DNA of 64,000 nt, taken from the NCBI GenBank assembly GCA_023480885.1, contig JAMCWX010000046.1, positions 62,001-126,000 of the forward strand, written 5' to 3'. The notes beneath the pieces were generated by a model. It did no database searches. It was not told where the DNA came from and saw only the letters and a list, made by a program, of their open reading frames with translations. Below are positions 7,993-17,314 of this stretch, piece by piece (position 1 is the first letter of the stretch; each line of letters starts with the position of its first letter). A program made the position numbers and the translations under genes. Origin of the DNA: Chloroflexota bacterium. GTDB taxonomy: Bacteria > Chloroflexota > UBA6077 > FW602-bin22 > JACPRP01.

Positions 7993-8963
7993 GGCTTCAC
8001 AATCGACAGATCAAAGCTAGTTTCTTTAATGATCCGGATGTGGCGGAGTGGGGCCGTGATAAACGCCTCTACTACCTGGGACTGATTCAATTGGCCGATG
8101 ATAGCGGTTGCTTAGAGAATCGAGCCAGCGCTTTCAAGGCAAACATCTTCCCCTACGAGAGTGATGCAGACATTACATCAAGCACCCTGTCCGTTTGGGT
8201 GGAAGAGTTCATTGCTGAGGGAAAGGCTATTTCGTATGAGGCTAGAGGCAAACAATGCCTATTTCTTGTCAACTTTCACAAGCATCAGAAACTTGATAAT
8301 CCTGCTCCCCCTGATGTGCCTCTACCAGGGTGGCTAACGTGGGAGACATATCCATCAAATAAGAGTGCAGGCAAGTATGTCCTGAATACTGACCTTCTTA
8401 GTGTGTCTTTAGTTTTACCTTATAAATCTCCTAGTAATCCCTTAGAAGTTCTTAGAAACCCCTTCCAACCAGAACCAGAACCAGAACCAGAATTTAACCA
8501 TGAACCAGAACCAGAAGAAAATAATACCATTTGCGCTGACGCGCTTTCATTGGTTTGTAATTCCTCAGAAGACCCCAAGCCTTCTAGCAACGCGCATTCA
8601 TTGACCCTGCTTTCAGACAGCCAAAAACTATTTCTTTCTAAGTTCGGTCGTAAAAGGTTTGCGACTGCAGACCAGGCGAAAGCCATTGCCGAAATCGAAG
8701 CGGATGTGGGCTTTGAAATTTTGGCGCGAGCTTTGACCTGGGCTGCCGAGAACAATATTCGGTCAGTCTCGTCGATTCGTACAGCAGCCAAGAAGATCGC
8801 CAAGGGAAACAATGCGCGATCCGGGCCATCTCCCCCAAATGGCAATTCTAGCCATGTCACAGTTTTAGCGAGAGAGGTGACCAGTGGAGTCGCTCAAAGA
8901 GATTCTAGTGAATCTGATGACTATTACGGAACCAGCACAAAAATCGTACTCAATCCGGGCTGA
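7989..8963 (+). CDS. DnaD-like / phage replisome organiser protein
   Basis: N-terminal LHNRQIKASFFNDPDVAEWGRDKRLYYLGLIQLADDSGCLE; EPEPEPE linker; precedes helicase loader. Confidence 0.6.
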   Translation: MRLHNRQIKASFFNDPDVAEWGRDKRLYYLGLIQLADDSGCLENRASAFKANIFPYESDADITSSTLSVWVEEFIAEGKAISYEARGKQCLFLVNFHKHQKLDNPAPPDVPLPGWLTWETYPSNKSAGKYVLNTDLLSVSLVLPYKSPSNPLEVLRNPFQPEPEPEPEFNHEPEPEENNTICADALSLVCNSSEDPKPSSNAHSLTLLSDSQKLFLSKFGRKRFATADQAKAIAEIEADVGFEILARALTWAAENNIRSVSSIRTAAKKIAKGNNARSGPSPPNGNSSHVTVLAREVTSGVAQRDSSESDDYYGTSTKIVLNPG

Positions 8964-9675
8964 CGACCAAACCACCTGTCTTGATTGTCACGGTTACGGC
9001 GGGGCATGGACGGATGTTGACGATTTCGGACTGGTGCACTTCAAGCAATATTGCTCTTGTCCTTTGGGTCAAAGCCTCAAATTGATGTACGAGGCCGAAA
9101 AGTCCAAGCGAGAGGAGCAATCAAAGCAAGCCGAGATAGATAGGCTTTTCGGCGTGGCGAAAATCCCGCAGCTGTTCGAGAAAGCTACTCTCGCGGACTT
9201 CGCCAAGCAGCCCCAACTATTGGCGCAAGTTGAAAGAGCCGAAAAGTGTCGTCAAGGGCTCTTTCTATGGGGTGTGCCTGGCACAGGCAAGACTCATCTA
9301 GCCGTGGCCGTACTCTCCGAAAAACTTGACGTAGGCACGCCTGGCCTGTTTATCGAAGTGCCTGACATGTTGGCTCGAATCAGGGAGACTTTCAATGGGA
9401 ATGGGGCCAGCGCCGAACAGATGATTCGTGCTGTCTGCGAGGTTGATGTCTTGGTTCTCGATGACCTAGGGGCCGAAAAGCCAAGCGAATGGGTCAAGGA
9501 GCAACTTTTCAGGATCGTCAATACTCGCTATAGCAACTGTCGTTTCACTGTGGTGACGACGAACCTGACGCAGAAAGAGTTGGCTCTTCGCATTGGTGAG
9601 CGTACTGTTTCACGTCTCATCGGGATGTGTGATGTGATTCAACTTGACGGAGTAGATCGGAGGAAAACACGATGA
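8884..9675 (+). CDS. dnaC: DnaC/IstB-like AAA+ helicase loader
   Basis: Walker A GVPGTGKTHLA, Walker B VLVLDDLGAE, VVTTNLTQKEL, N-terminal Cys cluster. Confidence 0.85.
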   Translation: MESLKEILVNLMTITEPAQKSYSIRADDQTTCLDCHGYGGAWTDVDDFGLVHFKQYCSCPLGQSLKLMYEAEKSKREEQSKQAEIDRLFGVAKIPQLFEKATLADFAKQPQLLAQVERAEKCRQGLFLWGVPGTGKTHLAVAVLSEKLDVGTPGLFIEVPDMLARIRETFNGNGASAEQMIRAVCEVDVLVLDDLGAEKPSEWVKEQLFRIVNTRYSNCRFTVVTTNLTQKELALRIGERTVSRLIGMCDVIQLDGVDRRKTR

Positions 9676-9986
9676 CCACCGCCTTATCTCTCGACGACCA
9701 AATCATCAGAATCGAGAACTACACAGCAGGCATGATGGGCAGCATACTGACGGCTCGCAGTCCCGAGGATCGTCAGAGATGCGAGCGGATGGCCACGGAG
9801 GGCGTGATTCGTCTCTCGGCTCTCTATCGCCAAACTGGGCGCAAAGGCGTCTGTCACGGTCGCGACTATCCGAGGTGCTGCGATCCGAAAACCGTGCGCC
9901 CGTGCATCGTGTGCCAGGGCAAGCAAACGATGGGGGAATATGAGGCGAAGCTGGAAGGGGAGAGACGTGCCAAGCATCTTCTTTGA
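9672..9986 (+). CDS. hypothetical Cys-rich protein
   Basis: ORF; GVCHGRDYPRCCDPKTVRPCIVCQGK. Confidence 0.6.
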   Translation: MTTALSLDDQIIRIENYTAGMMGSILTARSPEDRQRCERMATEGVIRLSALYRQTGRKGVCHGRDYPRCCDPKTVRPCIVCQGKQTMGEYEAKLEGERRAKHLL

Positions 9987-10470
9987 CGGTGGCTGTTCGC
10001 CGAATCCTGGGCCCGGCTACGGCGCAATCGTCGCGCTGGACGATGAGGACAGGATGCTCGTCGAAAAGGCGTTTCGCATCGGGGACTGGGTCTCTAACAA
10101 TGTCTGCGAGTACGGCGCTTTGCTCATGGGCATCAAGACAGCCATCGAGATGAAGCTCCGACCCGTGACCTTCTACGGCGATTCCAAGCTCATTGTCTCG
10201 CAGGTGAACGGCTCGTGGCGCTGCAAGGATAGTGTCTTGGAATGCTGGCTGGCACGTGTCTGGAAAGCCCTGACCGAGTTGGAGGAGTACTGCATCGTCT
10301 GGATTCCGAGAGAGCAGAACGAGCGAGCGAATAGCATCGTGCAGGCAGCCAGGGCGCGAGATGAAAGGGGGAAGTCTATCGAGGAAAGTCAGGGCAACAT
10401 TGATTATCGAATGCGGGGTGTTGACTACGCGAGGGATGCGGTGAGTGGCGTCAGTTACAGACGCAGATAA
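9967..10470 (+). CDS. rnhA: RNase H-like protein
   Basis: FFDGGCSPNPGPGYGAIV...NNVCEYGALLMGIKTAIE...FYGDSKLIVSQVNG...WIPREQNERANSIV. Confidence 0.8.
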   Translation: MPSIFFDGGCSPNPGPGYGAIVALDDEDRMLVEKAFRIGDWVSNNVCEYGALLMGIKTAIEMKLRPVTFYGDSKLIVSQVNGSWRCKDSVLECWLARVWKALTELEEYCIVWIPREQNERANSIVQAARARDERGKSIEESQGNIDYRMRGVDYARDAVSGVSYRRR

Positions 10471-10493
10471 CAGGGGAAGTTTCGGGAGGATTT

Positions 10494-10925
10494 ATGGTCA
10501 CAACATCAGAGATGATTTCACAACAAGCGGCGCGAGTTACGCCTTATCCCGTGGCACTGGAGTTGATTGGCCCGAGCGGGAAGCGCATGACCGTGGGCAA
10601 AATCTTCACGACGCCGAAGCACGGCTGGCTGTTTTATTTTGAGACGAAGGATGGCGGGGCATTGCGGAAACTGGATTCCATCGCCGTTGCTCCCGAAGTC
10701 CTCGACTGGCTCGAAGCGCGAGGAATCACAGCGATTCACGCCTACGACAAGCCAGCAAAGAAACTCTATGTCGCGGATGTGAACACATTTCGCAAGCACG
10801 GCGTCAAGACTGCGTATTTCGAGGGAGTACGGTTGCAACTCCCACGGCATTACTGCAAAGCGGCGCATCGTGACTATAAGCCGCTATGGATTGACCTGGT
10901 CGTGTCGATTAAGGCGGGAAGATAG
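10494..10925 (+). CDS. hypothetical protein
   Basis: ORF with upstream GGGAGGA. Confidence 0.6.
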   Translation: MVTTSEMISQQAARVTPYPVALELIGPSGKRMTVGKIFTTPKHGWLFYFETKDGGALRKLDSIAVAPEVLDWLEARGITAIHAYDKPAKKLYVADVNTFRKHGVKTAYFEGVRLQLPRHYCKAAHRDYKPLWIDLVVSIKAGR

Positions 10926-10946
10926 ACGGGAAGGAAGGGAGTTTCG

Positions 10947-11606
10947 ATGTCAATTCGGCTCAGCAAGGGGAACTTAACCGCACATGTCACAACAAAAGAC
11001 GATTATCGCCCAGCTCTCACGGCTATCTGTTTTACGCAGGAGGGCACTGTCTCGACTGACGGTTTCAGGCTCTTGTTTGTCCCGTATCCTAAGGAACAAA
11101 AAGACGGGGCCATAGAGACATTACCGCTCAGTGCCGATTACCACCCGCAAGTAATGATTCCAGCGCGGACGTTGACCAATATAGCCAAGGCGCTAGTCGG
11201 CAAAAACGGCGAAGCGGAACTGAGTGTAGATGCAGAGGGTAAGCCGAGTATTGTCACGGAGAGTTGCAGCGTCGCGGTTAAGCCTATCGAAGGTGCTTAT
11301 CCGAGGTATGAACAAATCATACCAGAAGGGGAGCCTGTTGCTAGTGTCGCGGTGAACGTTGACTTCCTAATCGATGTCCTGAGAAAGTTGAAGCGGACGG
11401 GGACTAAATGCGTCATTTTGGATGTTTACGATAAACCCTGTAAGCCGCTCGTGATTCGCTCTTATCAAGACGATGCTTACGCAATAGTGATGTCGATAGA
11501 CATGGATTTCAAGAAGCAGAGGCAATATCTCAAAGCGTCTGAGAAGCAGCGCGAGCTGGGCGACATTATCGGCGGTAATTCGAAGTTAGAAGCGATGGCT
11601 GGATAG
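10947..11606 (+). CDS. short DNA polymerase III beta (sliding-clamp)-like protein
   Basis: TVSTDGFRLLFV, GAYPRYEQIIPEGE, NVDFLIDVLRKLK...PLVIRSYQDDAYAIVMSI resemble DnaN motifs, in only 219 aa. Confidence 0.6.
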   Translation: MSIRLSKGNLTAHVTTKDDYRPALTAICFTQEGTVSTDGFRLLFVPYPKEQKDGAIETLPLSADYHPQVMIPARTLTNIAKALVGKNGEAELSVDAEGKPSIVTESCSVAVKPIEGAYPRYEQIIPEGEPVASVAVNVDFLIDVLRKLKRTGTKCVILDVYDKPCKPLVIRSYQDDAYAIVMSIDMDFKKQRQYLKASEKQRELGDIIGGNSKLEAMAG

Positions 11607-11629
11607 CAGGTTTTTGGGAGGAATCTTCC

Positions 11630-11830
11630 GTGATAGTTGAGTTTGACGCAACGATCCGCATTCGTGAAGAAGATGCCGATACCTTGGAGACAAAGATCAC
11701 GGTCAGGCATTACGCACCAAGAGGAGTAGAGCCAGTTGCCGAGATGATCGGCCAGCAGATCAAGAGCGCCTTTGAGGCATTGAGGACAGCGATTCCGAGC
11801 GAGTCGGAGCGGGATGGCTGCCTGTTTTAA
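11630..11830 (+). CDS. hypothetical protein
   Basis: short ORF in operon. Confidence 0.5.
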   Translation: MIVEFDATIRIREEDADTLETKITVRHYAPRGVEPVAEMIGQQIKSAFEALRTAIPSESERDGCLF

Positions 11831-11856
11831 GTAAATGAAGTAAGGGGAATTTGGGG

Positions 11857-12459
11857 ATGATAGCCGAAGCGAAGCCAACCACGATGCGTTACCCGTCTCA
11901 CAAGAAACTCAACATGGAGCCAGGTGAGTTGTACGGAGCTCCGAGCGAGAAGCTTTTCGATATCGACGGTGAGGGGGACTTTCTGCCAGCTCCGGATTTG
12001 CAGGACATCGCGCAAGTGCTCATTGATAGGTGCACTGAGTTTGAGCACCTGCTAGGCCAGAAGATCATCTATCTCTGGAGGCGCGAAGGCGGCGAGCAGC
12101 AAGGCCTTGCGACGATGGGCAAGTGCCAGAAAACCAGCGGCCTCATCAAGCACTTCGCGGAATCGGAATGGGTTATCTGGCTGGCAGCGGATCATGTCAA
12201 TAGCTACTCGTTGATGAGGGGACAAGTCGAGGCTTTACTCCATCACGAGCTCTGCCACGCCGGGGAGATGATCGACAAAGAAGGGAACAAGAAAGCCAAG
12301 GTCATTGGGCACGACTTCGATGGGTTTATCGCCAATGTGCGGCGCTACGGTGCTTGGAATGAGAATCTGAAGTTGTGTCGCAACGCCTGGGAGCAATTAT
12401 CGCTGTTCGATTACCGAGACGGGGATGTGGACAAAGAGACTGGGGAGATAAGAGGGTAG
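11857..12459 (+). CDS. putative phage metallopeptidase
   Basis: HHELCHAGEM zinc motif; GHDFDGFIANVRRYGAW. Confidence 0.65.
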   Translation: MIAEAKPTTMRYPSHKKLNMEPGELYGAPSEKLFDIDGEGDFLPAPDLQDIAQVLIDRCTEFEHLLGQKIIYLWRREGGEQQGLATMGKCQKTSGLIKHFAESEWVIWLAADHVNSYSLMRGQVEALLHHELCHAGEMIDKEGNKKAKVIGHDFDGFIANVRRYGAWNENLKLCRNAWEQLSLFDYRDGDVDKETGEIRG

Positions 12460-12463
12460 GGCT

Positions 12464-14680
12464 GTGGACGACTATAAGGCGTTTCTTGAATCGAAGAGGC
12501 TGGTTGTCAGGTCAACGGGGATTGATGTCTCCCTGGATGAGTTGAATGTTTCCGCAAAACCCCATCAAGTCGACTTGACGATGTGGGCACTTCGGAAGGG
12601 ACGCGCCGCGATTCTGGCCACAACGGGCATGGGTAAGACCCTGATGGAGTTGATGTTTGGTCAGCAGGCTGCGGAAAGGTCATTGATTCTTGCGCCCTTG
12701 GCCGTAGCGTACCAGACCGTCAGAGAGGGTGAGAAGTTTGGAATTGACGTGACCTATGCCCGAAATGAAAGCCAGGCTCCCCGTCAAGGAATAACGGTCA
12801 CGAACTACGAATTACTGGAACATTTCGACCCCGACAATTTCGGAGCCGTAATACTCGACGAATCCGGAATCCTGAAATCTTTTGAGGGGAAAACTAGAAC
12901 CGCACTGATTGAGAGATTCAGGTATACGCCTATGCGCCTTTGCTGTTCCGCAACGCCAGCTCCGAATGATATAGCCGAGATTGCTAACCACGCAGAGTTC
13001 TTAGGGATTATGACGCGAGTTGAGATGTTGGCGGCGTTCTTTGTCCATGATGACAAGGGTTGGAGATTGAAGGGCCATGCTCGTGAGCCGTTCTATCGGT
13101 GGTTGGCTTCTTGGGCGATGTCATTACAGAAACCAAGTGACTTGGGGTATTCGGATGATGGGTATATCCTGCCAGAGTTGACCATTGACCCCATCATCAT
13201 TCCCAGCGATTACGTGCCTGAGGGTCAGTTGTTCGCTATCTCACTCAAAGGCGTGTCGGACAGGGCTCGAGTCCGAAAAGCCACAATGATGCAACGAGTG
13301 CTGGTAGCGGCAGACCATATAAAAGCAGAGCCGAATGAGCAGTGGCTAGTCTGGGTTGGCTTGAATGATGAAGGGCGAGAGTTGGCGAAGATGATTCCAA
13401 GCTCAGTACTCGTGGAAGGTAGCCAGTCGCCTGACGAAAAAGCCGATGCGTTAACCAGATTCGCTAACGGCGAAATTAAGGTTCTTATCAGTAAGGTGTC
13501 TATCGCGGGGTTCGGAATGAATTTTCAGAGTTGCGCCAGAATGGTCTTCGTTGGGCTCGGTGACAGCTATGAACAGTATTTTCAAGCAATCCGGCGTTGC
13601 TGGCGTTTCGGTCAGAAGCGACCAGTCAAGGTTCACATTGTCCTAACCGACTTGGAGGAAACGATTTACGAGAATGTTTTACGGAAAGAGAAGGAAGCTG
13701 AAGCCACGGCGGCAGAGCTTGTCAAGCACGTGGCTGAGTTCGAGAAAGCCGAGATAAGCACGGTGGATAGGGGTAGTTTTATGTACGAAACGAAAGATGA
13801 GAGCGGGCAAGGCTGGCGCTTCATGCTGGGGGATAGTTCCGAGAGATTGCGAGAGTTGGAATCGCATAGCGTTGACCTATCTATTTTCAGTCCACCTTTC
13901 CTGAACCTATATACATATTCCAACACGGAGCGTGACTTAGGCAACAGTTCCACGACTAGACAGTTTTGGTCTCATTTTCGATTCATCATCAGGGAATTGG
14001 CTCAGCTGACAAAGCCAGGGCGTAATGTCTGCGTTCATGTCGCTCAAATCGCTAAGCAAAAGTCTAAGGATGGAGTGATTGGCTTGCGCGATTTCAGGGG
14101 TGAGACTGTCAGGCATTTTGAGCGAGCAGGGTTCGTGTTTCACGGAGAGGTGTGTATCGACAAAGACCCCCAAGCCGTTGCTATCCGCACTCACTCAAAG
14201 GGCTTGGCTTTCATTCAGCTTAGCAAGGATGCAAGTTGGATGCGTCCGACGATTGCAGACTATATCCTGGTCTTTCGTGCTCCCGGCGAAAATCAAGTGC
14301 CGATTCATCCAGATATCACCAACGATGAATGGATAGAGTGGGCCCGGCCAATCTGGTACGGAATCAAAGAGGGTGAAACATTGAATGCTTCTGAGGCTCG
14401 CAGTGATGACGATGAGCGTCACATTTGCCCACTTCAACTGGGCACCATTGAGCGCTGCATCAGGCTTTGGAGTAATCCGGGGGAGTTGATTCTTTCTCCC
14501 TTTGGCGGAATTGCGAGCGAAGGATACCAAGCCATTAAGTTGGGTCGTCGATTCATTGGCGTTGAGTTAAAACCTGAGTATTTCCAGGCGGGTCTCAAAA
14601 ATCTCCGTGAAGCCGAACGCCTAGCCAAGCAAGTTGATTTGTTTCAGTGGGCCGAGGGGGAATCGGAGGCGGTATCGTGA
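12464..14680 (+). CDS. SNF2/DEAD-type helicase fused to a DNA methyltransferase
   Basis: helicase: ATTGMGKTL, VILDESGILKSF, SATPAPND, FVGLGDSYEQYFQAIRRCWRFGQKRPV; MTase: DLSIFSPPF and GELILSPFGGIASEGYQAIKLGRRFIGVELKPEYF. Confidence 0.85.
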   Translation: MDDYKAFLESKRLVVRSTGIDVSLDELNVSAKPHQVDLTMWALRKGRAAILATTGMGKTLMELMFGQQAAERSLILAPLAVAYQTVREGEKFGIDVTYARNESQAPRQGITVTNYELLEHFDPDNFGAVILDESGILKSFEGKTRTALIERFRYTPMRLCCSATPAPNDIAEIANHAEFLGIMTRVEMLAAFFVHDDKGWRLKGHAREPFYRWLASWAMSLQKPSDLGYSDDGYILPELTIDPIIIPSDYVPEGQLFAISLKGVSDRARVRKATMMQRVLVAADHIKAEPNEQWLVWVGLNDEGRELAKMIPSSVLVEGSQSPDEKADALTRFANGEIKVLISKVSIAGFGMNFQSCARMVFVGLGDSYEQYFQAIRRCWRFGQKRPVKVHIVLTDLEETIYENVLRKEKEAEATAAELVKHVAEFEKAEISTVDRGSFMYETKDESGQGWRFMLGDSSERLRELESHSVDLSIFSPPFLNLYTYSNTERDLGNSSTTRQFWSHFRFIIRELAQLTKPGRNVCVHVAQIAKQKSKDGVIGLRDFRGETVRHFERAGFVFHGEVCIDKDPQAVAIRTHSKGLAFIQLSKDASWMRPTIADYILVFRAPGENQVPIHPDITNDEWIEWARPIWYGIKEGETLNASEARSDDDERHICPLQLGTIERCIRLWSNPGELILSPFGGIASEGYQAIKLGRRFIGVELKPEYFQAGLKNLREAERLAKQVDLFQWAEGESEAVS

Positions 14681-14696
14681 TCCGTAGGAGGTGTGT

Positions 14697-15806
14697 GTGA
14701 ATGTGGATACATGTTCCTTCGCAATTTTGTCCCTCAGTTCCGGAGCCGCCGGACTCGAAATCAGCCTTAGATTGGCGCTCCCAACTTCTCGCGTCGTCTG
14801 CTACGTTGAGCGCGATGCCTATGCCTGTGAAGTCTTGGCTTCGCGCATCGAAGACGAAAGCCTGGATGAAGCACCTATTTGGTCGGATTTACGAACCTTC
14901 GATGGCCGACCGTGGTGTGGAATCGTGGATATCCTCTCTGCAGGCTTCCCTTGCCAGCCTTGGAGTGCAGCGGGAAAGCGTCTCGGCACGATCGACGATC
15001 GATGGATTTGGGACGACATCGCTCGCATCGTTCGCGAGGTTGAGCCCGAATGGATCTTCCTGGAAAACGTACCCGGCCTTGTTCGGGGAGGGCTGGAACA
15101 CGTTCTCAGAGACCTGGCCCTATGCGGGTTCGATGCGGAATGGGATGTGTTTTCGGCGGCGCAAGTCGGCGCACCGCAGATTAGAGAACGGGTGTTCATC
15201 CTGGCCCACGCCAAAAGCAGGGGATTCGGGGTCGAACAAGAGCCTATCTCCCAACGCAACGGTACGTCCATCGTTACGCCGAATCAATTCGCTCTGGCCC
15301 ACACCAACGGGCATGGACAGCCACGGCAGTGGGGCATCCAAGAACTACCCCAGCAGGGGCAGGTCGCACGCAGGGATGACGCTGACCGATGCGACGGCGA
15401 GGGGCGCGATGTGGCCGACACCGAAATCATCGGACGCCGATCACGGAGGGCCGAACCAACGGGACAGCAAGGGCAAGATGGCGTTACCGGGGATGGCGAA
15501 CCACTGGCCCAGCCTGATGAGTGCGGATGCTTCGCGGGGGAGCGAGACGTTCAAACGAGGCAACCCGACACTCTTGGGCTGTTCCCGCCAGGCCCTTCCG
15601 AACTCGACGAGTGGCGGCGCGTCCTCGAGGTCGAGCCGAGTCTTGAACCCGCGATTTGTCGAATGGCTGATGGGCTGGCCCCTGGGTTGGTCAAATCCAG
15701 CCTTGCCTATCAAATCGATCAGCTTCGCGTCTTGGGAAATGGAGTCGTCCCATTGGTTGCGGCAGTTGCTTTTGCGGTTTTGTGGCAGCGACTTGTTACC
15801 GGTTGA
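14697..15806 (+). CDS. dcm: DNA (cytosine-5) methyltransferase
   Basis: LSLSSGAAGLEISL, AGFPCQPWSAAGKR, ENVPGLV, QIRERVFILAHA, LRVLGNGVVPLVAA; GTG start 5 nt after AGGAGG. Confidence 0.85.
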   Translation: MNVDTCSFAILSLSSGAAGLEISLRLALPTSRVVCYVERDAYACEVLASRIEDESLDEAPIWSDLRTFDGRPWCGIVDILSAGFPCQPWSAAGKRLGTIDDRWIWDDIARIVREVEPEWIFLENVPGLVRGGLEHVLRDLALCGFDAEWDVFSAAQVGAPQIRERVFILAHAKSRGFGVEQEPISQRNGTSIVTPNQFALAHTNGHGQPRQWGIQELPQQGQVARRDDADRCDGEGRDVADTEIIGRRSRRAEPTGQQGQDGVTGDGEPLAQPDECGCFAGERDVQTRQPDTLGLFPPGPSELDEWRRVLEVEPSLEPAICRMADGLAPGLVKSSLAYQIDQLRVLGNGVVPLVAAVAFAVLWQRLVTG

Positions 15807-15846
15807 TAGCGTGATTCAACCATTACTATCGGAGGCAATACCTTGA
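14701..15846 (+). CDS. overlapping full-length ORF (SSWKT / WPTP / LNPxFVEWLMGWPxGW family)
   Basis: 381 codons overlapping dcm in another frame; ATG 9 nt after the same AGGAGG; SSWKTYPALFGEGWNTFSETWPYAGSMRNGMCF, repeated WPTP, LNPRFVEWLMGWPLGWSN. Confidence 0.6.
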   Translation: MWIHVPSQFCPSVPEPPDSKSALDWRSQLLASSATLSAMPMPVKSWLRASKTKAWMKHLFGRIYEPSMADRGVESWISSLQASLASLGVQRESVSARSTIDGFGTTSLASFARLSPNGSSWKTYPALFGEGWNTFSETWPYAGSMRNGMCFRRRKSAHRRLENGCSSWPTPKAGDSGSNKSLSPNATVRPSLRRINSLWPTPTGMDSHGSGASKNYPSRGRSHAGMTLTDATARGAMWPTPKSSDADHGGPNQRDSKGKMALPGMANHWPSLMSADASRGSETFKRGNPTLLGCSRQALPNSTSGGASSRSSRVLNPRFVEWLMGWPLGWSNPALPIKSISFASWEMESSHWLRQLLLRFCGSDLLPVDSVIQPLLSEAIP

Positions 15847-16898
15847 CGCTCACAATCCCTTCAGAAATCCAACAAGCAATGTCACAAGGTGCTGCACTCG
15901 CTATCAGCATTTCAGGTGGCAAGGATTCGCAAGCAATGTTGAACGTTCTCGCAGCAGAGTACAAGCGTCAAAACTGGTCAGGGCCAATCTACGCCATTCA
16001 CGCGCACCTTGGCAGGGCGGAATGGCCGCAGACACTGGGGCACTGTGAGAAGATCACGAGGGATCTGGGCATTGAGCTGGTCGTCGTCTCCAGGCCCCAA
16101 GGCGACCTGGTGCAGGAAATTCACGATCGAATGGAGAAGGTCGCGGGCACCTACAAGCCGCATTGGCCCAGCGCCACGAACCGCTATTGTACTTCAGATC
16201 AAAAACGAGGGCAGATCGACAAAGTTATCCGAGTGCCGCACTGGCCTAGCTCGACCAGTCGCTATTGCACATCGCACCACAAGAGCAATCAGATCGACAA
16301 GGCGATTCGTTCACACTGGCCAAGTTCGACGCAGCGGTATTGCACAGCGGATCAGAAACGAGATCAGATAGTCAAGCAGCACCGTCAGCATCGCTTGGTC
16401 GTTGCGGCAATGGGGCTAAGGGCAGAGGAGAGCCCAGCTCGAGCGAAAAAGCAGGCCGCCTCTGTCTGTTCTAGAACGACGTCGACCGTATTGAAGGGAT
16501 TGCTCCCTGGCGAAGCTCTTGCCAAGCAGCAATCCAATCAACATCTAACCATCGACTGGCTGGCGATTCACGATTGGAAAGTTGATGATGTTTGGGATGC
16601 ATGCGGAACCGATAGAGATGCATTGGAGATACGCCGAGGGCTGTACAGGGAAGGGCTGAAACTCCGGTCGCTTGATGGCTGGCCTGCCCATCCCGCTTAC
16701 GTCTTCGGCAATGAGCGGCTGAGTTGCGCAATCTGCATACTCGCTTCGAAAAACGACATCATCAACGGCGCCAAGCACAATCCCGAACTGTATCGCGAGT
16801 ATGTTGCGATGGAGCGGGAGAGTGGGTTTACCTTTCGACATGGCTTCGCGCTGGAAAGTCTGGGGAGTGAATTAGAGTTAGCGGAGGTGCTATCTTGA
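15843..16898 (+). CDS. PAPS reductase/ATP-PPase-superfamily protein with triplicated Cys motif
   Basis: PP-loop ISGGKDSQAML; three tandem HWPS(A/S)TxRYCTxxxKxxQI(D/V)K units; LSCAICILASKNDI. Confidence 0.8.
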   Translation: MTLTIPSEIQQAMSQGAALAISISGGKDSQAMLNVLAAEYKRQNWSGPIYAIHAHLGRAEWPQTLGHCEKITRDLGIELVVVSRPQGDLVQEIHDRMEKVAGTYKPHWPSATNRYCTSDQKRGQIDKVIRVPHWPSSTSRYCTSHHKSNQIDKAIRSHWPSSTQRYCTADQKRDQIVKQHRQHRLVVAAMGLRAEESPARAKKQAASVCSRTTSTVLKGLLPGEALAKQQSNQHLTIDWLAIHDWKVDDVWDACGTDRDALEIRRGLYREGLKLRSLDGWPAHPAYVFGNERLSCAICILASKNDIINGAKHNPELYREYVAMERESGFTFRHGFALESLGSELELAEVLS

Positions 16899-17314
16899 AT
16901 GACTTAACATTCCGCCAGTTACAGCAAGAACAACGTGCCTGGATACAGTACAACTTTCCAGGACGTCATGACTTTCAGCCACTATTAGGCGTAGTCGAAG
17001 AACTGGGCGAATTGGCCGAAGCGACCGATGATCCTCGCTTGCTGGAACTAACAAAGAAGCTAGGAAAGCTAGCGCACAGCCACCTAAAGCGAGTGCAAGG
17101 GATTCGAGGCACAGCTGAGGAACACCATGCCAAAGCCAAGGATGCAATCGGTGACATCGTGGTGTTTCTGTCGGATTACTGCTCGGCTTGTGGCTACGAC
17201 TTCCAGGAGATCATTGAGACGACTTGGGCAGAAGTGAAACAGCGAGATTGGCAGAAAGACAAACTGCGAGGCGGCAGTGAGAGCGTACCGTGTTGGAGTG
17301 AGGCGAAATGCTAA
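16895..17314 (+). CDS. mazG: MazG-like NTP pyrophosphohydrolase
   Basis: VVEELGELAEA...AKDAIGDIVVFLSDYC. Confidence 0.8.
   Translation: MNDLTFRQLQQEQRAWIQYNFPGRHDFQPLLGVVEELGELAEATDDPRLLELTKKLGKLAHSHLKRVQGIRGTAEEHHAKAKDAIGDIVVFLSDYCSACGYDFQEIIETTWAEVKQRDWQKDKLRGGSESVPCWSEAKC

Noticed and set aside
8460-8520. CCAGAACCAGAA microsatellite
   Set aside because: Encodes an EPEPEP linker in the DnaD-like protein; common low-complexity linker.
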